In this document: positions 22,514-33,679 of the stretch, in pieces
Layout of the letters: each line of letters begins with the position of its first letter
Position numbering within the stretch: the stretch's first letter is position 1
Source: Bugulina stolonifera
Taxonomy: Eukaryota > Bryozoa > Gymnolaemata > Cheilostomatida > Bugulidae
Assembly: GCA_935421135.1 (NCBI GenBank)
Contig: OW285191.1
Location: 11,473,700-11,537,699, forward strand
Direction: 5' to 3'
Length of the DNA: 64,000 nucleotides
Position numbers and translations under genes: made by a program
Notes under the pieces: generated by a model
Seen by the model: only the letters and a program-made list of their open reading frames with translations
What the model was told of the DNA's origin: nothing
Database searches by the model: none

Positions 22514-24869
22514 ATGAGAACTCCTCAGATGGTATTTCTTCCTTCAGTGTTCATTTTCCTGTGTATCTTCTCCAGATTTTTGGTATGTATGTATTATTAG
22601 CAGTTCTAGCCTACAGTAACTGCTAAAAATCCATTTTACTTTAGACTTATTAGAAAAATTCATGTACCCTTTCAACTATTTAATAAGAATATTTGAATTT
22701 CTGGCTATCAGATATTTTAAACTACCTCTATATTTTATAAATCAGTGTATACTTGTATGTTAAAATTCATTTTCAATTCATTTGACTTTATATGCATGCA
22801 TGTGCTGCCTTACGCTGTGCATATCGTGTGCAATATTCACTATAGCACGTTCACATTTACTATCAGATTTTGTACATTAACATTAATTAGATTTTATTCT
22901 CTAATGATGATGCTTGGATGAGCGTTGAAATATTGGGAAATAAATCAAAAATATAAATGCGTCTTGTATCACTATGTCTAATGAAACTACTAGCTCACAC
23001 TAACATTTTTCGACATTCACTATAGTCTAATTCTATGACAATCATCTCAACTAGATCAAGAGGCATGATATAAAATCCATACTCATTTTACACATGGAAT
23101 GGTTTCCTGGTAGAGACATTTGAACATAATTTCTATTTCCATAAAACTTTATGCATAGACCAAAAGCGTTTACGAAGGTAAATGTAAGAATAAATAATGT
23201 CAATCATACAATGTCACTTGGTCTGCTTTCAGAGTTTGCAGCATGTAAAGTTCTTACACAAGTTTGAGTTCCACAGACTTGTCAACTCAACATTTGTTGG
23301 ACACTTCAACTCTCTAGAGGATTGTGCTGTGAAGTGTGCAAAGAAAAATGATTGTATGTCTTTCTCCTACAAAATGGGTGAACAGAGCTGTAGGATGTCA
23401 AAGGAAGGAGCTGTTTACACACAGGAAGTAGATGATGATGATGACGAAATTGAAACACGGATTTACAATAGTAAGTAACAAGCAAACATCCACAGGTATT
23501 AATAGTAAACAATTGATAATTATGTGGAGATTCTGTTCCCGTGTTCACTGTAATGGAACCATGAAATGTCATGCTTCAAATACAACAGGGTGCCACAAAT
23601 AATGTACTGATGCACATTGTAGGCATTTTATTGTAGCTCCAACTAAATGAGATATTCAAATTTCTCTTTGTAGAAGTGTTCTCATCATGTCTAGAACCTT
23701 GGATAGAGAATCCAGTCAGAGGAACTTGTATTCTGTTTGTAACTTCACCACAGGTTACTTGGACAGTTGCCAAAAAAGAGTGTGAAGGAAAAGGTGGTCA
23801 TCTGGCATACTTGGACAGCGCTGAGTCTCTTGACTGGTTCATGACGTTAAGAACCACTCTTACTGGTGAGTAAGTGCGTTCATTTTACGTACATTGAATA
23901 TGTAGCAGACAATAAACATGTGTCTTTCATTATCATATTTATATCCTGATCTATGCTTTGGTTGACCTCGATTTCTCTTACCTATGACTTTTTATTAGGT
24001 CTTTTATTGCCATGAGCTTTTCTTCTTTTCCGATTTTAAAACAATAGCACATCATCCCCATCTCACTCTCCAGCTGAGTAATCCTTAACAGGCCATGTTT
24101 CATTCCCGATTAGTAACACTGGGGTTTTATAGATGAGTACCTTAAGATTCTTAGGGACTTTCTTGTCACAAAGGACCCATGTCAGTTCTAACCATTTATT
24201 CCAAGCTCTAATAATGTGCAACTCAACCTCTGTTCAACAACCTCCCTCCTGGTGAAAAGTTGTTCTCTAGTACTTCAAGGCTGTACATTGAGGCAGGTTT
24301 GCATTCTGTGAGCCACAATACTCTTGGAGTCTGATGTTTACGTGAGGTACTTTGTTTTGGTTCTGCTGACTTATAACACTGAAACAGTACACTTTATGCA
24401 GATTGAGTATATACATGTGTATATATGAATATATATACATGTAATTTACATATACATGTATATACACGGAAACACCAAATAAAATTGTTATTGCTGCTTA
24501 GCTATTTATCTAGTTCGCAAATGCTATATCTGAATATATCTATTGACATATATGCAGTACCCATAGAAATACTTTTTAAAAGTTGAGTCTAACTCTATTT
24601 TGTATGTTTCTCTCTTTCCTTTAGACAACACACTATCTCTCTGGTTAGGAGCAAGGTCAAATGGCAATAGATACAAGTGGGGAAATGGAGAAACCTCTGG
24701 ACTTGATGCTGGAGATAGATGGTGGAATAAGAGAAATCCCAACATGGATGATGGATGTGTAAGATCAGGAAGGGACTTGAATGACTTCAAACTTGTAGAC
24801 TCTCCATGCAATTTGGTAGATAAAACCGCTGGATATGCCTGTGAAACTGAGAAGCCTCCTCAAAACTAA
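22514..24869 (+). CDS. Lectin gene 2: secreted PAN/apple + C-type lectin protein
   Basis: Exons 22514-22582, 23233-23470, 23674-23865 and 24625-24869 total 744 nt, 247 residues, phases 0, 1, 1. The signal peptide begins MRTPQMVFLP. The PAN exon is close to that of gene 1, with a DDDDD run before its end. The CTLD has CLEPWIENP, WLGARSNG and GYACETE, but the EPN position reads NPN, so the acidic Ca2+ ligand is lost. Carbohydrate binding of the classical type is therefore doubtful for this copy. Introns are short and conventional; intron 3 holds a degraded LINE fragment. Closest relatives are genes 1 and 4. Confidence 0.87.
24050..24195 (-). pseudogene. Degraded LINE reverse-transcriptase fragment
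   Basis: Read on the minus strand, the segment encodes VLCDKKVPKNLKVLIYKT followed by GNETWPVK. This matches the common LINE thumb-region pattern (LCD+..P..LKGK.YKT......GSE.WP.KK). It lies in intron 3 of lectin gene 2, antisense, and is too short to classify. Confidence 0.5.
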
Positions 24870-27136
24870 TTCAGTTCGTCACTTCGAGGAACAAAATTAA
24901 CACACCACAGACTGTAATTAGTTGCTTGCTACAATTACAAGTGAGTGTGGGAAATTCTTATAATACAATAATAATGTAAAGAGTTCCTGTGTGCTAAACT
25001 ATTTGCACAGGTTTGCAAATCCATCTTCAGTAACTTGATTCAGTCACCATTATAGAAGTATGTGCGTTAAACTATTATGTTGCTGTATTCCTCTCGTTGA
25101 TCAGTATCTCGCAGTTGCTTTGTCTTTTATATATTTTCTGCTGTAGCAAACCTATTTGTTAAAAATATTGGTTGCTGTGTATACAAAGGCGGTGGTGAGC
25201 TTTGGTATTTGGTGGTCTGGTAAATGAAGGTGGGGCTTCTACTCACCCACACTAGCATAACAAAATAAATATAAGAAATATGACTATTCAGATATAATGA
25301 TGTAGAAAATGCATAAAGCTGTATACAGACTACCACATTGATGTTTGGTACCTCCTCAGTTTACCTTAAAGAGAGCTCTAGGCACACACATCGGTATTTC
25401 TGCATACATTGAGAACTCAGCCAAAGTAAATATAATGTAAAACTATAGGATTGTCTACTAAATTATATTATTTATATTTACATAAAGCTGGAATAAACAT
25501 TGTTGAACGGTATTGAGCATGTATTAAGTACTAGAAATAGAAAAAGAGGTGTTTGCTGAATTAAGAGTTCATATAAAATAAGTGTGTATAAATGTGTACA
25601 TGTATATTGTGGCTAGGGTGATGTTGGTTGTGTCTATATTCTCGACCTTCCAAGAAGAACTTTTATTATTTCTCTTGTCAACAAAGTTTTTAATTTATAG
25701 ATTGATATATTTAAATGAGCTGTTAATAAAATAATTATTTGAACTTTGTTTGTCAGTTTATTTAATTTAGTCATTAGCTTGATTGTCAATCTCTCAATTT
25801 GCAAAACACGAACATGTATATATTTGCTAAGGTAACTAAAAACTGCGATGTATGATGACATATTCAAGAAAGAAAGTTTCAAATGCAGTGGGCCTACTAC
25901 CGTGGCCGATTTCTGCCACACAGTGTAAAACTAAATTGCGATTTACATGATACTGAATCTTAAAATAAATAAAATAAAAATTAAATTCACCTGAAATAAA
26001 ATAAATCATGTGAAACCTAACTAAAAGTTAAATGAAATATAAAGTTCATATGAAACTGGAAGTGAACTCGCATGAAACGAAAACGAAAAACGCCTGAAAC
26101 CAAAATGCCAATTCACATGAAACAAAATTTATGGGCGTTACTTATTGTGGCAAAACGAAACTACACCTTCACCCTGGCGTAGAGATACACTTGTACCTTT
26201 GAGATTACTGGGTATTATTAATAGTTTGATATAGCAAATGTATTCAATTTAGTCCATTGATTTTTATATTTTCATATTATTATTGAAATACTGAAAATAA
26301 AGGAATTAGCACCAAATGAACAAATGTAGCAGTTAGTAATACTCTCGCAGTACTAATAAGATCGAGACTTGAGAGTACAACTGTTTTACTACATTTTGTA
26401 ATAGTTTTAATGTAATATTAATAGTGATTTTGTAATTTTGCAGCAAAATTTATCATTAAATCACAAAAACTCTAAACAAGTTGTAAATATTTTTGATAAA
26501 ATGTTATCATTTTTTTCGAGACTACCAAAATTTAAATTTAAATACTTACTTTTTATTAAAAATACTGTGAATACTCTCAAAAAAGCGTGCTGTTACTAAT
26601 ATTCGCCTTCCTACAAGTAGGTTGATGAAATACTGTTATGGTTTTTACTGTTCAACTGTCATTCCATAAACCTTTTCTGGGTTGTCTAGACACTTGCAGA
26701 TCTAACTTTTCCTTTATTAACACTTCAACTTCTCTTCCACTTTCTCTCTACTTACTCTACTCCTTCTCTCTTCTGTATATAAAAATCCCTTATATATAAG
26801 TATCTAAAATAGCTACATGCAGCTAGAGCTACATGTAGCTAACTCCTATTATATAGGTAAAAAAGCAACAGCTTCCCTAGCCTTACAATTACAATACCAG
26901 CTTGCAAAAACACTTCTAGAATCTACCACATTCTCCCCTCCTAGATGAGGTGTGGGTATTACCTACACCTACATCGATAAACACAATGGATAACCTGATC
27001 ATAAAAAGTAGAAGAAAGTTTTAGTATTTTATGTCCATTAGTTTTAAAACTTAGTTTCTACACTATTGTCTTGTCTGGTCTTTAGCATCAGCGGTAGCAG
27101 ATACAAAGATATTCCATTGCCTCCTCAATATTCTGG

Positions 27137-27745
27137 ACATCACACCTGTGCTCACTCCGATGTTAGTAGTATACGTCCCACAAATAGAAGGTTAGAGGCT
27201 CCTATAGGTTGCATTATACCATTCTACAGTAGACACTGGATACACCATCTGAATATCACACCAGTGCTCTCTTCAATGCAAGCAGTATCAGTCCAACCAA
27301 GTAGAGGTTTAGAGGCTCCTATAGGTTGCATTAAACCGTGTTAAGCTACAGTAGACTTTGGATATGCCAGCTGAACATCAATATATAGTAGGCAACAGAC
27401 AAGTACTCCTTAGTTAGAAATCTCCGTTTTTATACCATTGTCCTGTTTTGTCTTTAGCACCATTAGTAGATACAAGTGATTCTCGTGTCTCCTCCATATG
27501 TTTGAACATCACACCTGTGCTCATTTCGATGTTAGTAGTATACGTCCCACAAATAGAAGGTTAGAGGCTCCTATAGGTTGCATTATACCATTCTACAGTA
27601 GACACTGGATACACCACCTGAACATCACACCTGTGCTCACTTCAATGTTAGTAGCATCGATTCCACAAATAGAAGGTTAGAGGCTCCTATAGGTTGCATT
27701 ATACCATTCTACCGTAGATTCTGGATACACCATCTGAACGACGAG
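27137..27745. repeat. TRIM internal array 1, four units of about 120 bp
   Basis: The words GTTAGAGGCTCCTATAGGTT and ACATCACACCTGTGCTCA recur four times, with imperfect units and a spacer at about 27385-27505. Confidence 0.8.
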
Positions 27746-27839
27746 ATATAACAGGCACCAACAAACAGTACTCATGAAATTAAAATAATTACAAAAACTA
27801 AAATAAATACATAACACAATAATTTCTATCCAATTGTCA

Positions 27840-28190
27840 TTAGAGAGAAAGTATCCTCCAGCTTCCTGGTTCACTACTCCTAGGTGTAGATCCTGATGAG
27901 CTATACACAGCTTGATAGGCTATGGCATAAACACCACGCTCACGCTGGACTCTTACAAGATAGTCTACCCTATCCATCTAAGCATGACTTTCCATACGAG
28001 TTGTAAGTGTTAGAGAGAAAGTATCCTCCAGCTTCCTGGCTCACTACTCCTAGGTGTAGATCCTGATGAGCTACACACAGCTTGATAGGCTATGGCATAA
28101 ACACCATGCTCATGCTGGACTCTTACAAGATAGTCTACCCTATCCATCTAAGCATGACTGTCCAAGTCAGTCGGTGTAATACGAGTTGTA
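27840..28190. repeat. TRIM internal array 2, two units of about 170 bp
   Basis: Two nearly identical units each begin TTAGAGAGAAAGTATCCTCC (27840 and 28010). The second carries a short insertion near its end. Confidence 0.85.
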
Positions 28191-29124
28191 AGTGTTGAGC
28201 AGTTAGAGTGTTTAGACCGGAATCCCACTGCTGCCACCAATGTTATGGTTTTTACTGTTCAACTGTCATTCCATAAACCTTTTCTGGGTTGTCTAGACAC
28301 TTGCAGATCTAACTTTTCCTTTATTAACACTTCAACTTCTCTTCCACTTTCTCTCTACTTACTCTACTCCTTCTCTCTTCTGTATATAAAAATCCCTTAT
28401 ATATAAGTATCTAAAATAGCTACATGCAGCTAGAGCTACATGTAGCTAACTCCTATTATATAGGTAAAAAAGCAACAGCTTCCCTAGCCTTACAATTACA
28501 ATACCAGCTTGCAAAAACACTTCTAGAATCTACCACAATACATATTATACTTTTATAATTTGCATCTAAATTAAACACCAAAATACAATTAAAAATACCA
28601 AAATAACGAACTATTTCCTGTCACACCACTCTTGTACTAAATGTAGTTTCGTTTTGTTGTTATGAGTAACACCCCTAACTTTCATTTCAGGTGAATTGCA
28701 ATCTGGTTTCATGTGAGTCCACTTTCAGTTTCATATGAACTGCATATTTTATTTAAATATCAGTTTGGTTTCACATGATTTATTTTATTTCAGGTAAATT
28801 TAATTTTTATTTCATTCATTTTAGGATTCAATATCATGTAAATTGCAATTTAGTTTCACATTGTGTGGCAGAAATCGGCCACGGTAGCCTACAGTTCTAC
28901 AATGTAGCTGAATTGAACCTATAATTTGAATTAGAATGCTATAAATGCAATGTGTCCACAATTTAAAAATCTAATAAAGTACTCAAAAATCGACACTATA
29001 TTGCGCAATCTTAATGAGCTCAATAGTTACATATCAATAAAACTATATGTGCATTATATAATATACATAGGAGATTGAGTTCAACTTGCCAGTCATGAAA
29101 AATATTGTCATTATACTTTTTATG

Positions 29125-29389
29125 TGAAACACTTGAATGCACGTCAATCTAGAACAATAATGAGTTTTTACACACAGAAAATTAAACTTTACAAAATCAA
29201 CAAACAATTAGTTTAGTAAAACATGTCACCTGTTGTAATAGTTAATCAGTCTACTGTTTGGTTGATCTCCATCCAGTACATCAGATCTAAACTGGTAGCA
29301 GAGACATCAACTTACCAAAATTTGCTATAAAAAAATTCCTTTAGTGACCGGTGTGGTTTTCAATAGAATAAAAACCAGTCTACCATCAG
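29125..29389 (+). promoter_or_regulatory. Conserved promoter/5' UTR block, lectin gene 3
   Basis: Counterpart of 2665-2942, ending at a GTAAGG donor after 29389. Downstream, the polypyrimidine tract and acceptor are triplicated (about 29600-29730; TAG ends near 29637, 29676 and 29730), so several 5' UTR splice forms are possible. Confidence 0.65.
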
Positions 29390-29753
29390 GTAAGGTACAA
29401 GATTGCATTACATTATTTTTCTATTAATTTCTAAGTCTATGTATGCCATAGCTGATATCTACATAAGCAGTACCTTTAATTGTTTACACATAATTGCAAA
29501 TGATATTTGCCACCTCATCAAGAATTATTGATTTAGACTTAATCAACTTCAAGTGTTGGCCAAACTTATAGAAAAATTCTTTACATTTTCTCAATGAGTA
29601 CACCTACAACTCTTTCTCTCTTCCTATCTGTGTGTAGCACATCTGCAACTCTTTCTCTCTTCCCATCTATTTATAGCATATCTGCAACTACTTCTATGTT
29701 TTGTTCTCAACTATTCTCTTCTATTTATAGAACTCTGCTTGCAAAGATCTACA

Positions 29754-31680
29754 ATGAGAATTTCTCAGATGGTAATACTTCTTCCAGTGTTCTCTATCTT
29801 CTGTATATTCTCCAGATGTCTGGTATGTATCATTGGTAGTTTCCATAAGCAAATACGATGCTATTATACTTTACGCATTCATTTTACAGCTTTCTTTTCG
29901 CGATTTATGGCCTCTCACATGTACTTCCATTGCCTTATGCTGTGTATGTTATGTTCAAAAATGATAATGTCTGCTTTACATAATGACTCGTGGTTCATTA
30001 GCCATAATTAGTTTTGCAATATTTCAAGACCATTTAGTTTCAGTCTTATAAAATTTATTTGGAAACAAAGAATTTTAAATAAGGTACATGCAAGTTGATT
30101 ACACGTAAGAACAATATTAACCATAGTTTAGTTTGTTTGCAGAGTTTGCAGCATGTAAAGTTCTCCCAGAAGTTTGAGTTCCACAGACTTGCCAACCCAA
30201 CATTTGTTGGACACTTCAACTCTCTGGAGGATTGTGCTGTGACGTGTGCAAAGAAAGATGATTGTATGTCTTTCTCGTACAAGATGGGTGAACAGAGCTG
30301 TAGGATATCAAGTAAAAGAACTCTTTACACACAGCAAGGAGATGATGGTGATGATGAAAAAAGAATTTACAATAGTAAGTAACACTAGAACACCAACTAG
30401 ACGGCAGGAACTATATAGGCCTGCTGAAATTTCTTTTCTGGTCTGGCAGTTGTGCATTTTTTGCACTTTGCATCTTTCTTGAATAAAGAGGAAACACATT
30501 CAAATGGCTGAACTGACAAATCTCCAGCAACCCACCGAGTATAAGATTATTTATAATAGTGCGCTGTATGCAATTCGTAACAATTAGCATAAAAGTGTGC
30601 TAACGGATGGCATTGCAGAAATTTCGTTTAGTCAAGTTTTAGAATCTATTTAATGCAATAAAGGTATCGTCAGAAAGTACATACAAATACACAACATATG
30701 AATTTATCGGTGGAATGCAAATCCGATACCAAACTACACTTAGGAATCCACTAGCCTATGAGCATGCTGCAATGCACTGTACACAGCTTTCACAATAATA
30801 ACATACACCTGCCTCTGATACAATTTTATAAAATCTTCAAATTTATCATTGTAAAAGCGTTCTCAACATGTGGTGGATCTTGGATAAAGAACCCAGTGAG
30901 GGGAACCTGCATTCTGTTTGTAGATTTTCCACATGTTAATTGGACAGCTGCCATAAAGGAGTGTGAAGGAAGAGGTGGTCATCTGGCATACTTGAACCGC
31001 GCTGATTCTCTTGACTGGTTTATGAAGTTAAGAACCACTCTTACTGGTGAGTATGTGCGGTCTATGTACATGTACACGTATGTCTAAGTACTTAGCTTAC
31101 ATTTTACACATACTACATTGTATGTCAAATAGTATAAATGGTGCAAACACTGATTAAATTTATTACAATCAACAGAAAGATGATAGTTATTGGAAGACAG
31201 TATTTTTGTTGCTCAATCATATCGCAAATCCCTAGATGTGAAAAAAATCCAAATCATGATAAATTTAAGGTACCATTGTACTCCATTCGAACAAAATACC
31301 ACCTTGTGCACTGTAAGCTGTCATCAGTTGTTGGTTGTTGGTATAATATGGCATTCATTTCTGTATTGTACTTGTGTTGCCTAATGAAATACATCGATAC
31401 AGGGCAGCTGAATCAGTTCATCTACCTGTTCTCCTTAGAGTTTGACAGACCTATGTGGTTAGGGGGCAAGTCAGATGGCAAAAGATTCAGTTGGCTAAAT
31501 GGTAAAGCAGCTGGGCTGGATGCTGGAGATAGATGGTGGGTAAAAAAATGGCCTAATATTAAGATTGGCAATTGCCTTCGGTCCAGTAACCCAAATAGCA
31601 ATTTCAAGTTGAAGAGTGTTGATTGTCAAACTAGGAAGTCTGGATTTGTTTGTGAAGCTAAGAAAAACCATATCAGATAA
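29754..31680 (+). CDS. Lectin gene 3: secreted PAN/apple + C-type lectin protein
   Basis: Exons 29754-29822, 30143-30374, 30858-31046 and 31439-31680 total 732 nt, 243 residues, phases 0, 1, 1. The signal peptide begins MRISQMVILL. The PAN exon is two codons shorter than in the paralogues, in the acidic tail. The family acceptor of exon 3 is mutated (TAG to TAA at 852-854 of 30852-30854) and the next AG, three bases on, keeps the frame with one codon lost. The CTLD has WIKNP, WLGGKSDG and GFVCE; the EPN position reads WPN, so the acidic ligand is gone. AATAAA at 31715-31720 lies 35 bases past the stop. Confidence 0.83.
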
Positions 31681-31906
31681 TTGGGATTGGTGCAGGATAA
31701 GTAAGAATCTAGACAATAAAAGCCGGTATGGGATGTCAGTAAAAGATATTTTATACATCTATTTGCTTTATGTACGTGTATTTGGAATGGTTTCTGTGGT
31801 AATTTCTGTCACCATTCAATTGCGTAGTCTTGTTATGTATATATATATATGTTGCTTTACACTTGTTGCCTGAAATATCAGCAGCATTTATATTTCTCAT
31901 GACAAA

Positions 31907-31958
31907 TTTATCCTTTGCAAGACTCCAAAGTTTCGTGTTTTGGAGTCTGAAAAAGGAT
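31907..31958. repeat. Stem-loop downstream of lectin gene 3
   Basis: TTATCCTTT...AGACTCCAAA pairs with TTTGGAGTCT...AAAGGATAA, with a small internal bulge and a short loop. It lies about 190 bases beyond the polyadenylation signal, with no known role. Confidence 0.6.
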
Positions 31959-32502
31959 AAGTGCAAATTATCTACTCCTTGTTTATTTATTTATTATTAG
32001 TTCCACTACCTTATAATTACTAATTATAGCTAGTGTAGAGCACTATATTCATTGTCTAATCTGACTATTACATAAACATTTTGTATAAACTAGAGAATGA
32101 CAAATTTACATGTATGTGATGAGCTGCTAATAAAATCATTTGAGCTTTACTCCTCAGTAGTCTATTAGCTTGTATTTTAATGCCTCAACCGCTTGTATTG
32201 CTCATGTGTATGATTTTACCTACAAAATTTAAAACGGCAATCCATAATAGCAAATTTTCAAATGTTGTACTTTGAATTCAACCAACTTTTTGGTATTAAG
32301 ATGCTATAAAGCATCAATGCAATGCAGCTTTTAATAATCAACTTGTATAATCAATAAAAGTGCTTAAAAATCTGTAACATATTATACAATCCTGATGATC
32401 AAACATGCCTATATCAAGACGGTTATAGTGTGTCATATAATGTAAGAGCAATTGTTAAAGCCATCATCTAGTGGAATAATTTCTTTATCTTTATTATGCA
32501 AG

Positions 32503-32756
32503 GTACTTGAGAGCACGCCAATCTAGAAATATAATGAGTTTTCACACACAGAAAATTAAACTTTACAAAATCAACAAACAATTAGTTTAGTAAAACATAT
32601 CACCTGTTGTAATAGTTAATCAGTCTACTGTTTGGTTGATCTCCATCCAGTACATCAGATCTAAACTGGTAGCAGAGATATCAACTTACCAAAACCTGCT
32701 ATGAAGACATCTGCCCAGTGTGGCTATAAATAGACTAAAAGACAGTCTACAACCAG
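32503..32756 (+). promoter_or_regulatory. Conserved promoter/5' UTR block, lectin gene 4
   Basis: Counterpart of 2665-2942. The donor follows 32756 and the acceptor is at 33654-33656. Confidence 0.65.
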
Positions 32757-33349
32757 GTAAGGTACAAAATTAGATTATGTCATTTTGCTATGAATTCCTA
32801 TTTAATATCACTTTATTCTATAGCTAATATCTACATAAGCGGTCTCTATAATTTTAAGATTTTATTCAAACTTTTTACTCTTTCACTCAACTACAAACAG
32901 TCAAGAATTAGTGATTCTAATTTAATCAACCTTCAAGACGTGTTGGCCGTTCAATAAACATATTTTAGTGTTACATGTAGCCTATTTACTAATATTATTT
33001 TATTATGTTATTATTATGAATTGCAATAATAATAACTTCAAAAGCATTAGTTTACCAGGAACATATTACATGGTATACGTTAGATGTACTATATGTACAA
33101 CTAAGCTGAATCTCTCCATAGCTCCAAACTTTGACTGAAAGTGTTTTGAAATAAAATAGAACATAATACAGCTTATAATATACTTATGACATGCAAAAAC
33201 TTCCTGGTTTTACTTCCCACTACATTCCTAAGTGAAATAGCAATGATCTAAGGAGATATGCACTTCTATTTTTGGGGAGAGAAGGCACTTCACCAATGAC
33301 AAAGTAACTAATGGAGCACAGTCTGTGTATTACTGTATAAGGTTGGATA

Positions 33350-33450
33350 CCCTTCCTGATACCACCAATGATCTTTATAGAAATTGAAGGTAGATCTCCC
33401 ACATGGAAATCCAGAGCTCTAGCCGCTAGGCCACGGCTGCTCTCTAATGA
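33350..33450 (-). repeat. tRNA-like SINE fragment
   Basis: On the minus strand an A-box-like TGGCCTAGCGGCTAGAGC is followed by tRNA-like spacing, but the B box is degenerate. It lies in the 5' UTR intron of lectin gene 4. Confidence 0.35.
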
Positions 33451-33679
33451 TGGCATGCAACAAAGTGTCCAATATTCTAAGATAATAATATAGATTATCT
33501 TGCTTGCAAATGGGTTTATTGTTAGAATAATTATCTCTTCCACAAGGGCATAAATAAACCTGCATTCCTATTACACACAATGAGATTTGTGTAGATTTAT
33601 CTCAGGCCTCCATCTTTCATATCTACTACTCTTTCTCTATTATCTTCTATTTATAGAACTCTGCTTACAAAGATCTGCA

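Larger units (their letters stand above)
17262..23480 (+). repeat. Segmental duplication, second copy (lectin gene 2 side)
   Basis: This aligns with about 226-5450. Both copies carry the same 5' flank, ACAT array, promoter block, signal exon and PAN exon. The differences are insertions: 17936-19671 is only here, while 1665-2600, 3649-4801 and 5599-6332 are only in the first copy. The block begins about 185 bp from the start codon of the inverted lectin gene 5, so genes 5 and 2 are head to head. Confidence 0.8.
26634..28537 (-). mobile_element. TRIM: miniature LTR retrotransposon, non-coding, apparently recent
   Basis: Two 297-bp LTRs (26634-26930 and 28241-28537) appear identical. In minus-strand orientation each starts TGTGGTAG and ends CCATAACA. 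Next to the 5' LTR is a primer-binding-site-like TTGGTGGCAGCAGTGGGATT (28221-28240). Next to the 3' LTR is a purine tract, AGGAGGGGAGAA (26931-26942). ATAC flanks both ends (26630-26633, 28538-28541). The 1.3-kb interior is tandem repeats with no gag or pol, so it must be moved by another element's enzymes. Confidence 0.9.
25898..28886. mobile_element. Long-TIR DNA element, host of the nested LTR element
   Basis: Inverted ends of roughly 250 bp (TACCGTGGCCGATTTCTGCC at the left, its complement at 28867-28886) are rich in TTTCATGTGAA-type words. GCCTAC flanks both sides (25892-25897, 28887-28892). Without the nested TRIM the element is about 1.08 kb and non-coding. It sits between lectin genes 2 and 3. 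Confidence 0.8.

Noticed and set aside
27066..27874. Open frames in the TRIM interior
   Set aside because: They fall in tandem repeats, are short and show no gag or pol motif.
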